DNA from: Ancrocorticia sp047602305
GTDB lineage: Bacteria; Actinomycetota; Actinomycetes; Actinomycetales; Actinomycetaceae
DNA: 64,000 nt
Direction of reading: 5' to 3'
Assembly: GCA_047602305.1 (NCBI GenBank)
Contig: JASGHO010000001.1
Location: forward strand, 496,001 to 560,000
Shown: in pieces, positions 46,534 to 56,336 of the stretch
Position numbering within the stretch: position 1 is the stretch's first letter
How the letters are laid out: every line of letters starts with the position of its first letter
Notes under the pieces: generated by a model
Told to the model about the DNA's origin: nothing
The model's database searches: none
What the model saw: only the letters and a program-made list of their open reading frames with translations
Translations under genes and position numbers: made by a program

Positions 46534-48543
46534 CTAGTCACTGCTTGTGTCTGGCGCCAGCGCCTCGACAATCACCGCGGCAAGCCGCGGCCCGATGCCC
46601 TTGACGGCCTGCAACTCCCCCACGCTGGCGGCACGAATCCTTGCCACCGAGCCGAATGCCTTGAGAAGCTCCTTCTGTTTGGCGGGGCCCAGGCCGGGAA
46701 TATCGTCGAGAGCGGAACGGGTCATCGCCTTGCCGCGTTTCTTGCGGTGGAAGGTGATGGCAAAGCGATGGGATTCGTCGCGTAGCTGCTGCAGCAGCCG
46801 CAGCGCGGGCGAGGTGCGCGGGAAGATGACCGGAAAATCATCGCCGGGAATCCACACTTCTTCGAGGCGTTTGGCCAGGCCCACCACCTGCACCTCGGCG
46901 CCGAGTTCATCCACCACCCGCTGCGCGGCGTTGACCTGCGGCAGTCCGCCGTCCACCACCAGCAAGTCGGGGCGGTAGGCGAAGCGGCGCGGCTTTCCCT
47001 GTGCGTCCCCGGAGCCGCTGAGTTCGTACTGCGCTTCCTCATCCTCGGCGGCGCCGGCGTCATCTCCGGCAGCGCCCGCAACCAGGCGGGAGAGTCGGCG
47101 CCGCAGTACCTCGTCCATGGCCGCGGTGTCGTCAGGCACGCCCTTGCCCTCGGGGCCGCGCACGATGAAGTGGCGGTAATCGGCCTTCTTGGACAGGCCA
47201 TCCTCGAACACCACCATGGAGGCCACCTGGTGTTGGCCCTGGGTGTGCGAGATGTCGTAGCACTCGATGCGCAGCGGCGCCCGCTCCAGGCCGAGGCCCT
47301 CGCGTAGTTCTTCCAGCGCTTGGGAGCGCACGGTGATGTCGGCGGCGCGGGCGAGCTTGTGGCGTGCCAGTGCCTGCACCGCGTTCTCATGCACTGTCTC
47401 TGCCAGCTTCGCCTTGTTGCCACGCTGCGGGACTTTGAGGCGGACCGGGCGGTCCCCGCGGCGGCTGCGCAGCCACTCCTCGATTCCGGCGCGGTCCTCG
47501 GGTAGGGCCGGGAGCCAGATCTCTGCGGGGATGGCTCCCACCGGGGTGTGCTTGCGGTCGTCAATGCTCTTGGATTCGGCCCGCATGCCGGGCACCTCGT
47601 CATACTCCGGATCGCCGTAGACCTGGAGCATGAGTTCGGCAACGATCTCCTCGCCGCTCAGCCCGCCGATCTCCTCCGACACCCAGCCACGCTGGCCCCT
47701 GATCCGCCCGCCGCGCACAAAGAACACCTGCACCGAGGCTTCCAGCTCGTCATACTCCAGGCCATAGATATCGGCGTCGAGGTTCTGCTCGAACACCACG
47801 ATGTTGCGTTCGCTCACCGCTTCCAGCGCCTGCACCTGGTCACGCAGCCGCGCCGCACGTTCGAAGTTCTCCTCCGCGGCGGCCGCCATCATTTCCTTCT
47901 TGCGCAGGTTGATGACCTTCGAGGAGTCACCGTCCATAAAATCGGTGAGCCCGAGGGCGATCTCGCGATGTTCGGCGGGGCTCACCCGCCCCACACAGGG
48001 CGCGGAGCAGCGTCCGATGTAGCCATACAAGCACGGACGCCCCGAGCGCTCCGCCTGATTGAACTGGCCCTTGGTGCACGAGCGCATCGGGAAAGCCGTC
48101 AACAGTTCGTCGAGGGTTTCGCGGATGGCCCACACCTTGGTGTAGGGACCGAAGTAGCGCACCCCGGACTTGTGTTTCTGCCGCGTGATCCACACACGCG
48201 GGAACTGCTCGGACATCGATACCGCTAAGTACGGGTAGGACTTGTTGTCCCGGAACACCACGTTGAAGCGTGGCTCAAACTCCTTGATCCAGGAGTATTC
48301 CAGGGTGAGGGCTTCCACCTCGGAACCGACAATCACCCACTCCACGCGGCTCGCGGTATGCACCATCTGCCGGATGCGCGGAGAGAGGGAGTATTCGTCC
48401 TGGAAGTAGTTGGAAAGGCGAGCCCGCAGGTTCTTCGCCTTGCCCACGTAGAGGACGCGCCCCTCCAGATCACGGAAACGATACACACCGGGATTGGTGG
48501 GTATCGATCCCGGCGCGGGGCGATAGCTTGCCGGATCCGCCAT
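46534..48543 (-). CDS. uvrC: Excinuclease ABC subunit C
   Basis: A 669-residue nucleotide excision repair nuclease: GIY-YIG domain (14-95, PGVYRFRDLEGRVLYVGKAKNLR), UVR domain near 210-240, RNase H-like 5' nuclease domain (RIECYDISHTQG, VVDGGLPQVNAA), and C-terminal helix-hairpin-helix (IPGLGPAKQKELLKAFGS). A ten-residue acidic insertion (AGAAGDDAGAAEDEE) interrupts it near 495. It starts 2 bases after the uvrA stop. Confidence 0.96.
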   Translation of the reverse strand: MADPASYRPAPGSIPTNPGVYRFRDLEGRVLYVGKAKNLRARLSNYFQDEYSLSPRIRQMVHTASRVEWVIVGSEVEALTLEYSWIKEFEPRFNVVFRDNKSYPYLAVSMSEQFPRVWITRQKHKSGVRYFGPYTKVWAIRETLDELLTAFPMRSCTKGQFNQAERSGRPCLYGYIGRCSAPCVGRVSPAEHREIALGLTDFMDGDSSKVINLRKKEMMAAAAEENFERAARLRDQVQALEAVSERNIVVFEQNLDADIYGLEYDELEASVQVFFVRGGRIRGQRGWVSEEIGGLSGEEIVAELMLQVYGDPEYDEVPGMRAESKSIDDRKHTPVGAIPAEIWLPALPEDRAGIEEWLRSRRGDRPVRLKVPQRGNKAKLAETVHENAVQALARHKLARAADITVRSQALEELREGLGLERAPLRIECYDISHTQGQHQVASMVVFEDGLSKKADYRHFIVRGPEGKGVPDDTAAMDEVLRRRLSRLVAGAAGDDAGAAEDEEAQYELSGSGDAQGKPRRFAYRPDLLVVDGGLPQVNAAQRVVDELGAEVQVVGLAKRLEEVWIPGDDFPVIFPRTSPALRLLQQLRDESHRFAITFHRKKRGKAMTRSALDDIPGLGPAKQKELLKAFGSVARIRAASVGELQAVKGIGPRLAAVIVEALAPDTSSD

Positions 48544-48545
48544 CG

Positions 48546-51395
48546 CTACACCTGGAGCAGTGGCTTGAGGAACTGACCGGTGAAGGACTCCTCCACCTCG
48601 GCCACCTGCTCCGGCGTACCCTCGGCAATGACCAAACCTCCCCCGGCGCCGCCCTCGGGGCCCATGTCGATGATCCAGTCGGCGGACTTGATGACGTCGA
48701 GATTGTGCTCGATCACAATGACGGTATTGCCCTTGTCCGCCAGCGATTGCAACACCTGGAGCAGTTTGCGCACGTCCTCGAAGTGGAGGCCTGTGGTGGG
48801 CTCATCGAGGATGTAGACGGTGCGCCCCGAGGAGCGGCGATGCAGCTCCGAGGCCAGCTTGACGCGCTGCGCCTCACCACCCGAGAGGGTGGTGGCCGAC
48901 TGTCCAAGATGCACGTAACCGAGGCCCACGGACTCCAGGGTGGAAAGGTAGCGGGTGATGGACTGGATCGGCTCGAAGAACTCGCGCGCCTCGTGGATCG
49001 TCATATTGAGCACATCGGAGACCGACTTGTCGCGGTACTTCACCTCGAGCGTCTCGCGGTTGTAGCGCGCGCCCTCACACACCTCGCACGGCACGTACAC
49101 GTCCGGGAGGAAGTTCATCTCGATCTTGATGGTGCCGTCACCCTTGCAGGACTCGCAGCGTCCACCCTTGACGTTGAAGGAGAAGCGGCCCGGGCCGTAG
49201 CCGCGCATCTTCGCCTCCTGGGTCTGGGCGAAGAGGGTGCGGATCTTGTCCCACACGCCGGTGTAGGTGGCCGGGTTGGAGCGCGGGGTGCGCCCGATGG
49301 GCGACTGATCCACGTGCACCACCTTGTCCAGATCCTCGATGCCCGTCACCGACTTGTGCCGCCCAGGAACGCTATGCGCGCCATTGAGTTGATTCGCCAA
49401 CGACTGGTAGAGGATCTGGTTGACCAGCGTGGACTTGCCGGAACCGGACACGCCCGTCACCGCCACCATGGTGGAGAGCGGGAACTTCACGCTGATGCCG
49501 CGCAGGTTGTTCTCGCGTGCACCGGCCACCGTGATCTGACGCTTCTTGTCCACGGGGCGGCGCTCGGTAGGAACCGCGATCTTCCGCTTACCTGCCAAAT
49601 ACTGCCCAGTCACCGAGCGCTCGTTATCCAGGATTCCCGCGACCGGCCCCGAGTACACCACCTCGCCGCCGAGTTCGCCCGCGCCCGGTCCGATATCCAC
49701 CAGCCAGTCGGCGGTGCGGATGGTGTCCTCGTCATGTTCCACCACGATGAGGGTGTTGCCGAGATCGCGCAGCTTCGTCAGGGTGGCGATGAGGCGCGCG
49801 TTGTCACGCTGATGGAGACCAATGGAGGGTTCGTCCAGCACATAAAGAACACCCACCAGGCCGGAACCAATCTGGGTGGCGAGCCGGATACGCTGCGCCT
49901 CGCCACCGGAGAGGGTGGCCGCGCCGCGCGCCAGGCTCAAGTACGTCAAGCCCACGTCCACCAGGAAGCCCAGGCGCATCTGCACTTCTTTCAACACAGC
50001 CGCCGCAATCGCCGCCTGACGCGACGTCAGCGTGAGGCTGTCGAGGAAGGTCTTGGCATCCTGAATCGAGAGCTGACACACATCGTTGATGTTCTTGCCG
50101 TTGAGCCGCACCGCCAGCACTTCGGGGCGCAGCCGCGCACCACCACAGGCCGGGCAGGCGATCTGACGCATGTATCCCTCGTAGCGCTCACGCGACCACG
50201 ATGACTCGGTTTCGTCGTGCTTACGCATGACGTAGTTGATCACGCCCTCGAATCCGGTGGCGTAGAGCCGTTCCTTGCCCCAGCGGTTCCGGTAGGTCAC
50301 CTGTACCTTGTAGTCCTTGCCGCGCAGAATGATCTCGCGAATCCGAGCGGGCAGCTTCGTCCACGGGGTGTCCACATCGAAGCCCAGTTCCGCGCCGAGC
50401 GCTTCCAGCTGGCGGGTGAAGAAGTCCTGATGTCCGGTCCACGGCGCGATCGCACCGTCGCGCAGCGTCAGCGTATCGTCCGGCACCACCAGTTCCGGGT
50501 CCACTTCGAGGCGCGACCCAATACCGTCACAGTCCGGGCAGGCGCCGTAAGGGGCGTTGAAGGAGAAGGTACGCGGTTCAATTTCTTCCAGCGCCAACGG
50601 ATGGTTGTTGGGGCAGGCGCGCTTTTCCGAGTAGCGCCGCTGACGCTCCGGATCGTTACCGTCCAGGTCCACCAGTTCCACGACGACGATGCCCTCGGCC
50701 AGTCGCAGCGCGGTTTCGATGGAGTCCGTCAGTCGCGTACGCATCCCCTCGCGGGCTACCAGACGATCGACGACGACGTCGATATCGTGGCGCAGTTTCT
50801 TCTCCAACTTGGGCGGATCATCAAGCCGCACCGTTTCGCCGTCGACCCGCGCACGGGTGTAACCGGCGGCAGCCAATTCTTCGAAAACATCCTGGTATTC
50901 GCCCTTGCGGCCGCGCAGCACCGGGGCGAGGATCTGGAATCGCGTGCCCTCGTCCAGCTGCTCGACGCTGTCCACGATCTGCTGGGCACTCTGCGCCTGA
51001 ATCGGCTCCCCGCACACCGGGCAGAACTGCTCTCCGGCGCGCGCGAAGAGCAAACGCAGGTAGTCGTATACCTCGGTGACGGTACCCACCGTGGAGCGCG
51101 GGTTGCGGTTCGTCGACTTCTGGTCGATGGACACCGCTGGCGAGAGCCCCTCGATGAAGTCAACATCCGGCTTATCCATTTGCCCGAGGAACTGGCGCGC
51201 GTAGGAACTCAGCGACTCAACATAGCGGCGCTGGCCCTCGGCAAAGATGGTGTCGAAAGCGAGCGATGACTTTCCCGAGCCGGACAGCCCGGTGAAAACA
51301 ATCATCTCTTCGCGGGGAAGATCTAGCGAGACATCGCGGAGGTTGTGCTCACGGGCACCCTGCACATGGATACGGTCACTCACCCGGCCCATCAT
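48546..51395 (-). CDS. uvrA: Excinuclease ABC subunit A
   Basis: A 949-residue damage-recognition ATPase with two ABC modules: Walker A GLSGSGKSSLAF near 38 and GVSGSGKSTLVNQ near 645; signatures LSGGEAQRIRLA and LSGGEAQRVKLA; zinc modules with paired Cys (CPVCGEP and CESCKGDG...CEVCEG). It loads UvrB on lesions. No clear ribosome site is seen; ATG at 51395 or 51392 is most likely. It lies 63 bases after the response regulator of the glycoconjugate operon. Confidence 0.95.
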   Translation of the reverse strand: MMGRVSDRIHVQGAREHNLRDVSLDLPREEMIVFTGLSGSGKSSLAFDTIFAEGQRRYVESLSSYARQFLGQMDKPDVDFIEGLSPAVSIDQKSTNRNPRSTVGTVTEVYDYLRLLFARAGEQFCPVCGEPIQAQSAQQIVDSVEQLDEGTRFQILAPVLRGRKGEYQDVFEELAAAGYTRARVDGETVRLDDPPKLEKKLRHDIDVVVDRLVAREGMRTRLTDSIETALRLAEGIVVVELVDLDGNDPERQRRYSEKRACPNNHPLALEEIEPRTFSFNAPYGACPDCDGIGSRLEVDPELVVPDDTLTLRDGAIAPWTGHQDFFTRQLEALGAELGFDVDTPWTKLPARIREIILRGKDYKVQVTYRNRWGKERLYATGFEGVINYVMRKHDETESSWSRERYEGYMRQIACPACGGARLRPEVLAVRLNGKNINDVCQLSIQDAKTFLDSLTLTSRQAAIAAAVLKEVQMRLGFLVDVGLTYLSLARGAATLSGGEAQRIRLATQIGSGLVGVLYVLDEPSIGLHQRDNARLIATLTKLRDLGNTLIVVEHDEDTIRTADWLVDIGPGAGELGGEVVYSGPVAGILDNERSVTGQYLAGKRKIAVPTERRPVDKKRQITVAGARENNLRGISVKFPLSTMVAVTGVSGSGKSTLVNQILYQSLANQLNGAHSVPGRHKSVTGIEDLDKVVHVDQSPIGRTPRSNPATYTGVWDKIRTLFAQTQEAKMRGYGPGRFSFNVKGGRCESCKGDGTIKIEMNFLPDVYVPCEVCEGARYNRETLEVKYRDKSVSDVLNMTIHEAREFFEPIQSITRYLSTLESVGLGYVHLGQSATTLSGGEAQRVKLASELHRRSSGRTVYILDEPTTGLHFEDVRKLLQVLQSLADKGNTVIVIEHNLDVIKSADWIIDMGPEGGAGGGLVIAEGTPEQVAEVEESFTGQFLKPLLQV

Positions 51396-51458
51396 ACTCA
51401 ATTAGAATAGAATTTCGAAAGCACGCGGCCGGACCGTCGGCGACCTCTCACTTACAGA

Positions 51459-52121
51459 TCACTTACGGAAGCGGTAGCCGGTTCCCCGCACCGTCTCGAT
51501 GCGCTCTTCGCCGATCTTGTTGCGCAGATAGCGCACGTACACGTTGACCACGTTGGTGCCCGGGTCGAAATCGAGCCCCCACACTTCGCGCAACAATTGC
51601 TCCCGGGTGAGGACCTGGTCGGGATGGCGCATGAGGTACTCGGCCAGGGTGAACTCGCGCGAGGTGAGATCAATCCAGCGTCCCCTCACCGCCACCCGGC
51701 GCGTCAGGAGGTTGAGTGTCACGTCCCCCACCGTGATCTCGGATGGTTCCTCGCTCACCGGATCCTGGCGCAGCCGCAGCCAGATCCGCGCCAGCAGTTC
51801 GTCAAAGGCAAAGGGCTTGCGCAGATAGTCGTCGGCGCCGCCCTTGAGCCCGGCGACGGTGTCCGCCACCGTGTCGCGCGCCGACAAGATAATGACAGGA
51901 AGATTGACGCCAATACGGCGCAGATCGGAGAGCACCACCATGCCGTCTCGCTTGGGGAGCCCGAGATCGAGAATGAGCAGATCGTAATCGCCGGAGATGG
52001 CTTCGGCGAGGGCCGCGTTGCCGTCGGCGACGGTCTGCACCTCGAATCCTTCGGCCCTCAACCTACGTTCGATGAGCTGCGAGATGCGTTCCTCGTCCTC
52101 GGCCACCAAGATACGGTTCAT
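51459..52121 (-). CDS. OmpR-family response regulator (end of the glycoconjugate operon)
   Basis: A 220-residue regulator: receiver with EDE near 8-10, phospho-Asp in DLLILDLGLPKRDG near 51, Lys in RKPFAFDEL; winged helix ending VRGTGYRFRK. The ATG overlaps the histidine kinase stop (ATGA). Being last in a nine-gene overlapping row, it probably regulates that operon or the envelope. No target site could be assigned. Confidence 0.9.
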   Translation of the reverse strand: MNRILVAEDEERISQLIERRLRAEGFEVQTVADGNAALAEAISGDYDLLILDLGLPKRDGMVVLSDLRRIGVNLPVIILSARDTVADTVAGLKGGADDYLRKPFAFDELLARIWLRLRQDPVSEEPSEITVGDVTLNLLTRRVAVRGRWIDLTSREFTLAEYLMRHPDQVLTREQLLREVWGLDFDPGTNVVNVYVRYLRNKIGEERIETVRGTGYRFRK

Positions 52122-53722
52122 GCTGTCCTTACGTCAGGTTCTTCGTTCATCAGATCGGGTTCATCCTTCACCGGGCCCACCGCGAGGTGACGCCCCACGA
52201 CGGCGTCGTCCGAAGAGTGCCCCGCGGTGCCGTCAGCCGCGTGGTGCCCGCCAGCGGCGAGGTCCAGACTACCCGCATCGTCGATCTGCGCGTCGAGTTC
52301 GTCAATGGGTAACGAGATGACGAACGAGGCCCCGCCCATCGGTGAATCCTCCACCCGCACCGACCCCCCGTGCGATACGGCGATCTGACGCACAATGGAC
52401 AGCCCGAGCCCGCTGGAGAGCCCATCTCGGCGCCCGCCGTAGAAGCGGGTAAAGATATGGTCGACCATCTCGGGCGGGACTCCTTCCCCGCCGTCGGCAA
52501 CGATCAGCTCGACGAAGCGGCCATCATTGGAGCGGCGCGAGCAGATCCACACCCGGTCGATCTCCTCGGTGGCTGCCACCGCGTTGGCCGTCAATTGCAT
52601 GAGTGCTTGGGTGAGCCGCTGACCGTCCGCGGTGATGGTACCGCTGAGAAGTTCCGGCACGTCCCACTTGCGCCGTCCCAGGAACTGCGCCTTCGCGGCC
52701 ACCCCGAGGACGAGGTCCGCCAGGTCCACCCGCTCGAGTTCCAAGAAGTTGGGCTGCTGTGAGCGCGCCAGGAACAGCAGGTCATCCACCAGCCGATTCA
52801 TGCGGTCGATTTCGTCAAGCAGCAGCAGGCGTTCGTGTTCACTGAGGTGACCGCCCGAGAGTTCCAGGTTCCCGCGGATCACCGTGAGCGGTGTGCGTAG
52901 TTCGTGGGCGGCGTCGTCGAGAAACTGGCGCTGGGTTGCGAACGCCTTCTCCAAGCGGTCGAGCATGCGGTTGAAGTTGTCGGCGAGCAGGACGACGTCG
53001 TCCGCAGCCCCGCGTTCTAGCACGATTCGCGTACTGAGGTCACCGGAGTCAATTTCTTGCGCGGTTTCGAGCACGTGACGCATCGGCTTGACGAGCCGCG
53101 CCGTGACGATCCAGGACACCAGCGACGCCAGGATAAGGGCAAAGAGCGAAATGAACCCAATGCTGCGCACGTTTTCCGCCGTCTCGTCGATGACCGGCTG
53201 CATATGTTCGACGACGACGAGCGCGTTGCCCGCTCCTTCATCCCCCACCGCTACCGGCATGATGGCGTAGGCGATGAGACCGGCGGCTGTCGTCATGGTG
53301 CCGGACACGGGTGCCGTGGCAGTTGCCGCTTTCTTGACGAAGGCCGGGTCCCGATCGAGCCGGAGCGCGGCCGGGCCCCGGGTGCGTTCCCCAGGCTTGC
53401 CGTCAACGACCGAGAAGAGCAACTCGTGATTACTGGTGACGGCGGTGGCGAGGTATTGGGTGAGAACGCTCGCCGCGGTGCTGAACGGCTTGCCCGTCTC
53501 GGGATCGAGGGCCTGTTGGCTGAAGGAGCGGAACGCGGCAAGCTCTCGCTCGATGTCGTCCTCTATCGAAGCCCGACTCTCCCTCATCAGGAGGTTCGCC
53601 GTGACGGCCAGCGAACCTACCAGTGCAATTGTCATAAGAAGGATGAACCAGGAGAGCATCCGCGCGCGGGTACTGCGACGAAAAAGGCGGAAGCGGCGCC
53701 CCGTTTCCTCAGTCGTCGTCAT
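52118..53722 (-). CDS. Membrane sensor histidine kinase
   Basis: 534 residues: transmembrane helix near 21-43, an extracellular sensor region (about 45-185), a second helix (IGFISLFALILASLVSWIV), HAMP (LVKPMRHVLETAQEI), HisKA (FLDDAAHELRTPLTVIRG) and HATPase (LTANAVAATEE, DGGEGVP, GLGLSIVRQ). The C-terminal tail is acidic and low-complexity. ATG at 53722 is preferred, with GAGG 9 bases upstream; it lies inside the poly-Asp codons of the lipoprotein gene (14-base overlap). The acidic lipoprotein may be a sensing partner, by inference. Confidence 0.85.
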   Translation of the reverse strand: MTTTEETGRRFRLFRRSTRARMLSWFILLMTIALVGSLAVTANLLMRESRASIEDDIERELAAFRSFSQQALDPETGKPFSTAASVLTQYLATAVTSNHELLFSVVDGKPGERTRGPAALRLDRDPAFVKKAATATAPVSGTMTTAAGLIAYAIMPVAVGDEGAGNALVVVEHMQPVIDETAENVRSIGFISLFALILASLVSWIVTARLVKPMRHVLETAQEIDSGDLSTRIVLERGAADDVVLLADNFNRMLDRLEKAFATQRQFLDDAAHELRTPLTVIRGNLELSGGHLSEHERLLLLDEIDRMNRLVDDLLFLARSQQPNFLELERVDLADLVLGVAAKAQFLGRRKWDVPELLSGTITADGQRLTQALMQLTANAVAATEEIDRVWICSRRSNDGRFVELIVADGGEGVPPEMVDHIFTRFYGGRRDGLSSGLGLSIVRQIAVSHGGSVRVEDSPMGGASFVISLPIDELDAQIDDAGSLDLAAGGHHAADGTAGHSSDDAVVGRHLAVGPVKDEPDLMNEEPDVRTA

Positions 53723-54197
53723 CGTCGACCTCGTCATCATCATCTACATCGTCGTCGTCATCATCGTCGTAGTACTCGTAATAGTCGTCATCGTCGTCGT
53801 CCCCGGCGGGTGCGACTGTCGGGTAGGGAATCTCCACCGCTCCACCCCCGGTATACACCGGATCCTGGACCGCCGGTACGTAGGGTTCGGGAACGTAGGT
53901 TTCAGGAACGTACGGATCGGGGTCGACGACGGGATCAACCACCGGGTTGGGATCGGCAACCGGCTCCACGGCCGGTTCGGTGGTGGAGGGCGACGGCGTC
54001 GGGGTGGGCTTCTTCGACGGCTTCGACGGCTTCGATGACGACGACGGCGTCGGCGATGCGGTGGACGTGGCGCTGGGAAGAACCACCGAATCGCCCAGTG
54101 CGGGCGTCACCGTGTCCACACCGCATGCCGTCAGGGGCAAGGTGAGTGCCAGGGAGAAGAGGACTCGCGTGCGCCGCGAGTACGTTCGGTTCTTCAC
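53709..54197 (-). CDS. Lipoprotein with Pro-rich spacer and poly-aspartate tail
   Basis: 162 residues. A basic N-terminus and hydrophobic stretch end in the lipobox LTAC (Cys near 25), so it should be lipid-anchored outside. Then come Ser/Thr/Lys/Pro repeats (about 45-70), a Pro/Val/Asp/Tyr region (75-130), and a final 30 residues of which 22 are Asp and 2 Glu, interrupted by Tyr and Val. The tail would bind Ca2+ or other cations, or basic surfaces. The GTG start overlaps the APH gene stop (GTGA). It directly precedes a sensor kinase. I recognise no family. Confidence 0.8.
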   Translation of the reverse strand: MKNRTYSRRTRVLFSLALTLPLTACGVDTVTPALGDSVVLPSATSTASPTPSSSSKPSKPSKKPTPTPSPSTTEPAVEPVADPNPVVDPVVDPDPYVPETYVPEPYVPAVQDPVYTGGGAVEIPYPTVAPAGDDDDDDYYEYYDDDDDDDVDDDDEVDDDDD

Positions 54198-55192
54198 AGT
54201 TGTTGTGCCTCCTTGAGAAGATGCGGTGTCAGGTGCCGCCAGGCGGGGCGGAAAGAATAGATGCAGGCTAGTCTAACGAGTGTGGCGCGGGCGTAGGCTT
54301 CGTAGTTGATGGCGTTGGCGCGTTCACTTGCGCGCACAATCAACTCGCGTACGATGCTCGCTTGGTACTTGTCCCACAGTTCTTGGTGTTGACGCAGAAT
54401 GGCGTGCGCCCAGAGGTTTCCGAGGTCTATCGAGGGGTCTCCGGATGACACGGTATCGAGATCGATGAGCCCTGGCCCTTCGTTCGCATCCCACAGCAGC
54501 TGCTTATCGTGCAGGTCGCGGTGAATGATGGTGACCCGTGTTTCGGGCAGTGTCGCAAGTTCGCCGACGGCGGCCTCCGCAGCGCCCCGTATCTGCAGCA
54601 GCTGAGCATCGTCCGTCACCTTCCCCGCCCACGCGGTAAGCACCGCCGCCTCCTTGGCGGCGTCGTGGAGCGGGGCATCACCCGGATCTTCCAGTATTGC
54701 CTCACCCCAGGAGTGCAGGATCTGCGCCCAGGCGCGGGTCCAGTCGTAGAGGTTCCACCCGGCTCCTCGGTGCAGGCTGTGCCCTTCAACGGGCGAAAAA
54801 GTCACCGTGGAATCGTCATGGGCCAGCACCGTCGGGGTGCGGAAGGTCTCCGCGAATGGCGCCGAACGGGCCACCGCAAGCAGAATTGGGGCGGTGCGGC
54901 CGGGCCGTACCACCTTGATGAACTCCCCCTGCTTTCCCCGCACAACGGCGCGCTTTCCGGGGCGATGCGATACCAGCACGCCGTCGCTGTGGCATACCAC
55001 ATCGGCCAGCGCGGGTAGGCGCGGGTCGGAATTCTCGGCGCACACGTCGAAGGATTGCCCGTTCCAGAAGGCGCCGCGAATCTGCCCGGCGGAACGCAGC
55101 TCGGCGGGACAGCCCTGTTTCTCGGCGGGCCACACGCGAACTACTCGCCATTGCATGCCGTCACAGAGCACCGTGTTTGGTATTGCGGTCAT
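54194..55192 (-). CDS. APH-fold phosphotransferase 2 (kinase of unknown substrate)
   Basis: A 332-residue protein of the aminoglycoside phosphotransferase/choline kinase-like superfamily. The catalytic loop HRDLHDKQLL near 224-233 and metal-binding segment LIDLDT near 242 are intact. The N-terminal lobe is divergent (KQGEFIKVVRPG supplies a Lys). Its company of glycosyltransferases and an ABC exporter argues for phosphorylating a sugar, polyol or lipid-linked intermediate, not for drug resistance. It overlaps the preceding APH gene by 32 bases. Confidence 0.8.
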   Translation of the reverse strand: MTAIPNTVLCDGMQWRVVRVWPAEKQGCPAELRSAGQIRGAFWNGQSFDVCAENSDPRLPALADVVCHSDGVLVSHRPGKRAVVRGKQGEFIKVVRPGRTAPILLAVARSAPFAETFRTPTVLAHDDSTVTFSPVEGHSLHRGAGWNLYDWTRAWAQILHSWGEAILEDPGDAPLHDAAKEAAVLTAWAGKVTDDAQLLQIRGAAEAAVGELATLPETRVTIIHRDLHDKQLLWDANEGPGLIDLDTVSSGDPSIDLGNLWAHAILRQHQELWDKYQASIVRELIVRASERANAINYEAYARATLVRLACIYSFRPAWRHLTPHLLKEAQQL

Positions 55193-56336
55193 GTCCCTTC
55201 CTTTCGCCTAGAATCTCTTCGGCCATCGTCACTCGCGCTTCGATCTCCCCGGGCCAGTCGGGCTGCCAGCGCCGGAACGGCTCCAGCGCGCCTGTCAGCA
55301 ACGCGCGGGCGATCCACGGTGCCAGGTCCCGGTCGCGCACCGCTCCGTAGCCCTCCAGAAAAGCCGTTTCCAGCTCCGGCGCCCCGATAAGGCGGCACGC
55401 AGCGCACCAGCTCCCGAGGTCCTCACCCGCGGCCCCGGCCCGGGCCCGATCGAGATCGATGAGGCGAATCTGGGCGCCATCAGTGAGAACCTGATCCGGC
55501 GAAAGATCACCGTGCAGGGGAACCGTCTGCTCGTCCGTGCGGCTTTCGCCAAGAAGAGCGTCGACGGCGTCCAGCCGTTCACTTAGTCCGGGAATCAGTT
55601 GGGCGACGACGGCGGCCTCGCCCGGCACCCTGCTACTTCCAATGGTTGCAGCTTGCGTGGATGCTCCAGCTTCGTGAACGCGTGCCACCATTCGGCCGCA
55701 TTCGTATGCCGCGGCAGTGCTTCGGACAGTGGTGAGATCGCCGCTTCCCCAGTAGGGTGCCAGCGCCGCGGTTCCTTTACTCCCCCACCATTGGTGGCGC
55801 AGCACCGGTGCGCCACCGGCCGCCCACTGTTCCTCTGCCCGCATCAGGCGGTCCAGCCCGCGCGGAGCAATCCGCATCATGGCATCGCCGCCCGGCACGT
55901 CGCTCCCCTGCACGCGCAGCACCAGCCTCCTACTGGGGTTGTATCGCACCACGTCGATGTGCATCTCATCGCGCACCTCCCGCAGGGCGCGCGCCAGTGG
56001 GCGCGCGAGGCGCGGGTCGGTATCAATGGGGCCAGAGAGTAGATAGGGCATAGCGTCACGATGCACGGTGACGTTGCCGCTGCCGCGCGTAGCGCGGCGC
56101 AGGATGCCCGCCACCTTGTCCTCGCTGGTCAGCAACGCGATCCACCCGCGGTCCGCCCAGCCCGCATTCCCGTGGGCGTCGGGCCGCGACCACGCCGCCA
56201 CCAGGCTACTGCCCGGCTTGACGCGCAGCCGCTCGATGACCGTGCCCTCCCCCAGCAGCGCAGCGCGATGCTGCGGATCGAGGATCTGGTGCGCGCCCTC
56301 CACACCCACGTAATCGAGTACCGTGTGCAAGCTCAT
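55161..56336 (-). CDS. APH-fold phosphotransferase 1 (kinase of unknown substrate)
   Basis: A 391-residue protein. The C-terminal kinase lobe carries HGDLSPDQVL near 280-289 and LIDLDRARAGAAGEDLGSW near 298. The N-terminal 200 residues form a divergent lobe with VRYNPSRRLVLRVQG. It is only distantly similar to its neighbour APH 2. The ATG at 56336 overlaps the ABC gene stop (ATGA); GAGGTG lies upstream. Substrate unknown. Confidence 0.8.
   Translation of the reverse strand: MSLHTVLDYVGVEGAHQILDPQHRAALLGEGTVIERLRVKPGSSLVAAWSRPDAHGNAGWADRGWIALLTSEDKVAGILRRATRGSGNVTVHRDAMPYLLSGPIDTDPRLARPLARALREVRDEMHIDVVRYNPSRRLVLRVQGSDVPGGDAMMRIAPRGLDRLMRAEEQWAAGGAPVLRHQWWGSKGTAALAPYWGSGDLTTVRSTAAAYECGRMVARVHEAGASTQAATIGSSRVPGEAAVVAQLIPGLSERLDAVDALLGESRTDEQTVPLHGDLSPDQVLTDGAQIRLIDLDRARAGAAGEDLGSWCAACRLIGAPELETAFLEGYGAVRDRDLAPWIARALLTGALEPFRRWQPDWPGEIEARVTMAEEILGERKGHDRNTKHGAL

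Noticed and set aside
48528..50204. Long open frame (558 codons) on the plus strand opposite uvrA
   Set aside because: It is the antisense shadow of uvrA in high-GC sequence, with no domain or ribosome site; other long antisense frames (20763-22382, 40054-42051, 28308-29498, 30451-31701) are rejected for the same reason.
54194..56336. Aminoglycoside resistance genes
   Set aside because: Both proteins have only the general APH kinase fold and sit in a glycosyltransferase/exporter operon; resistance is unlikely.
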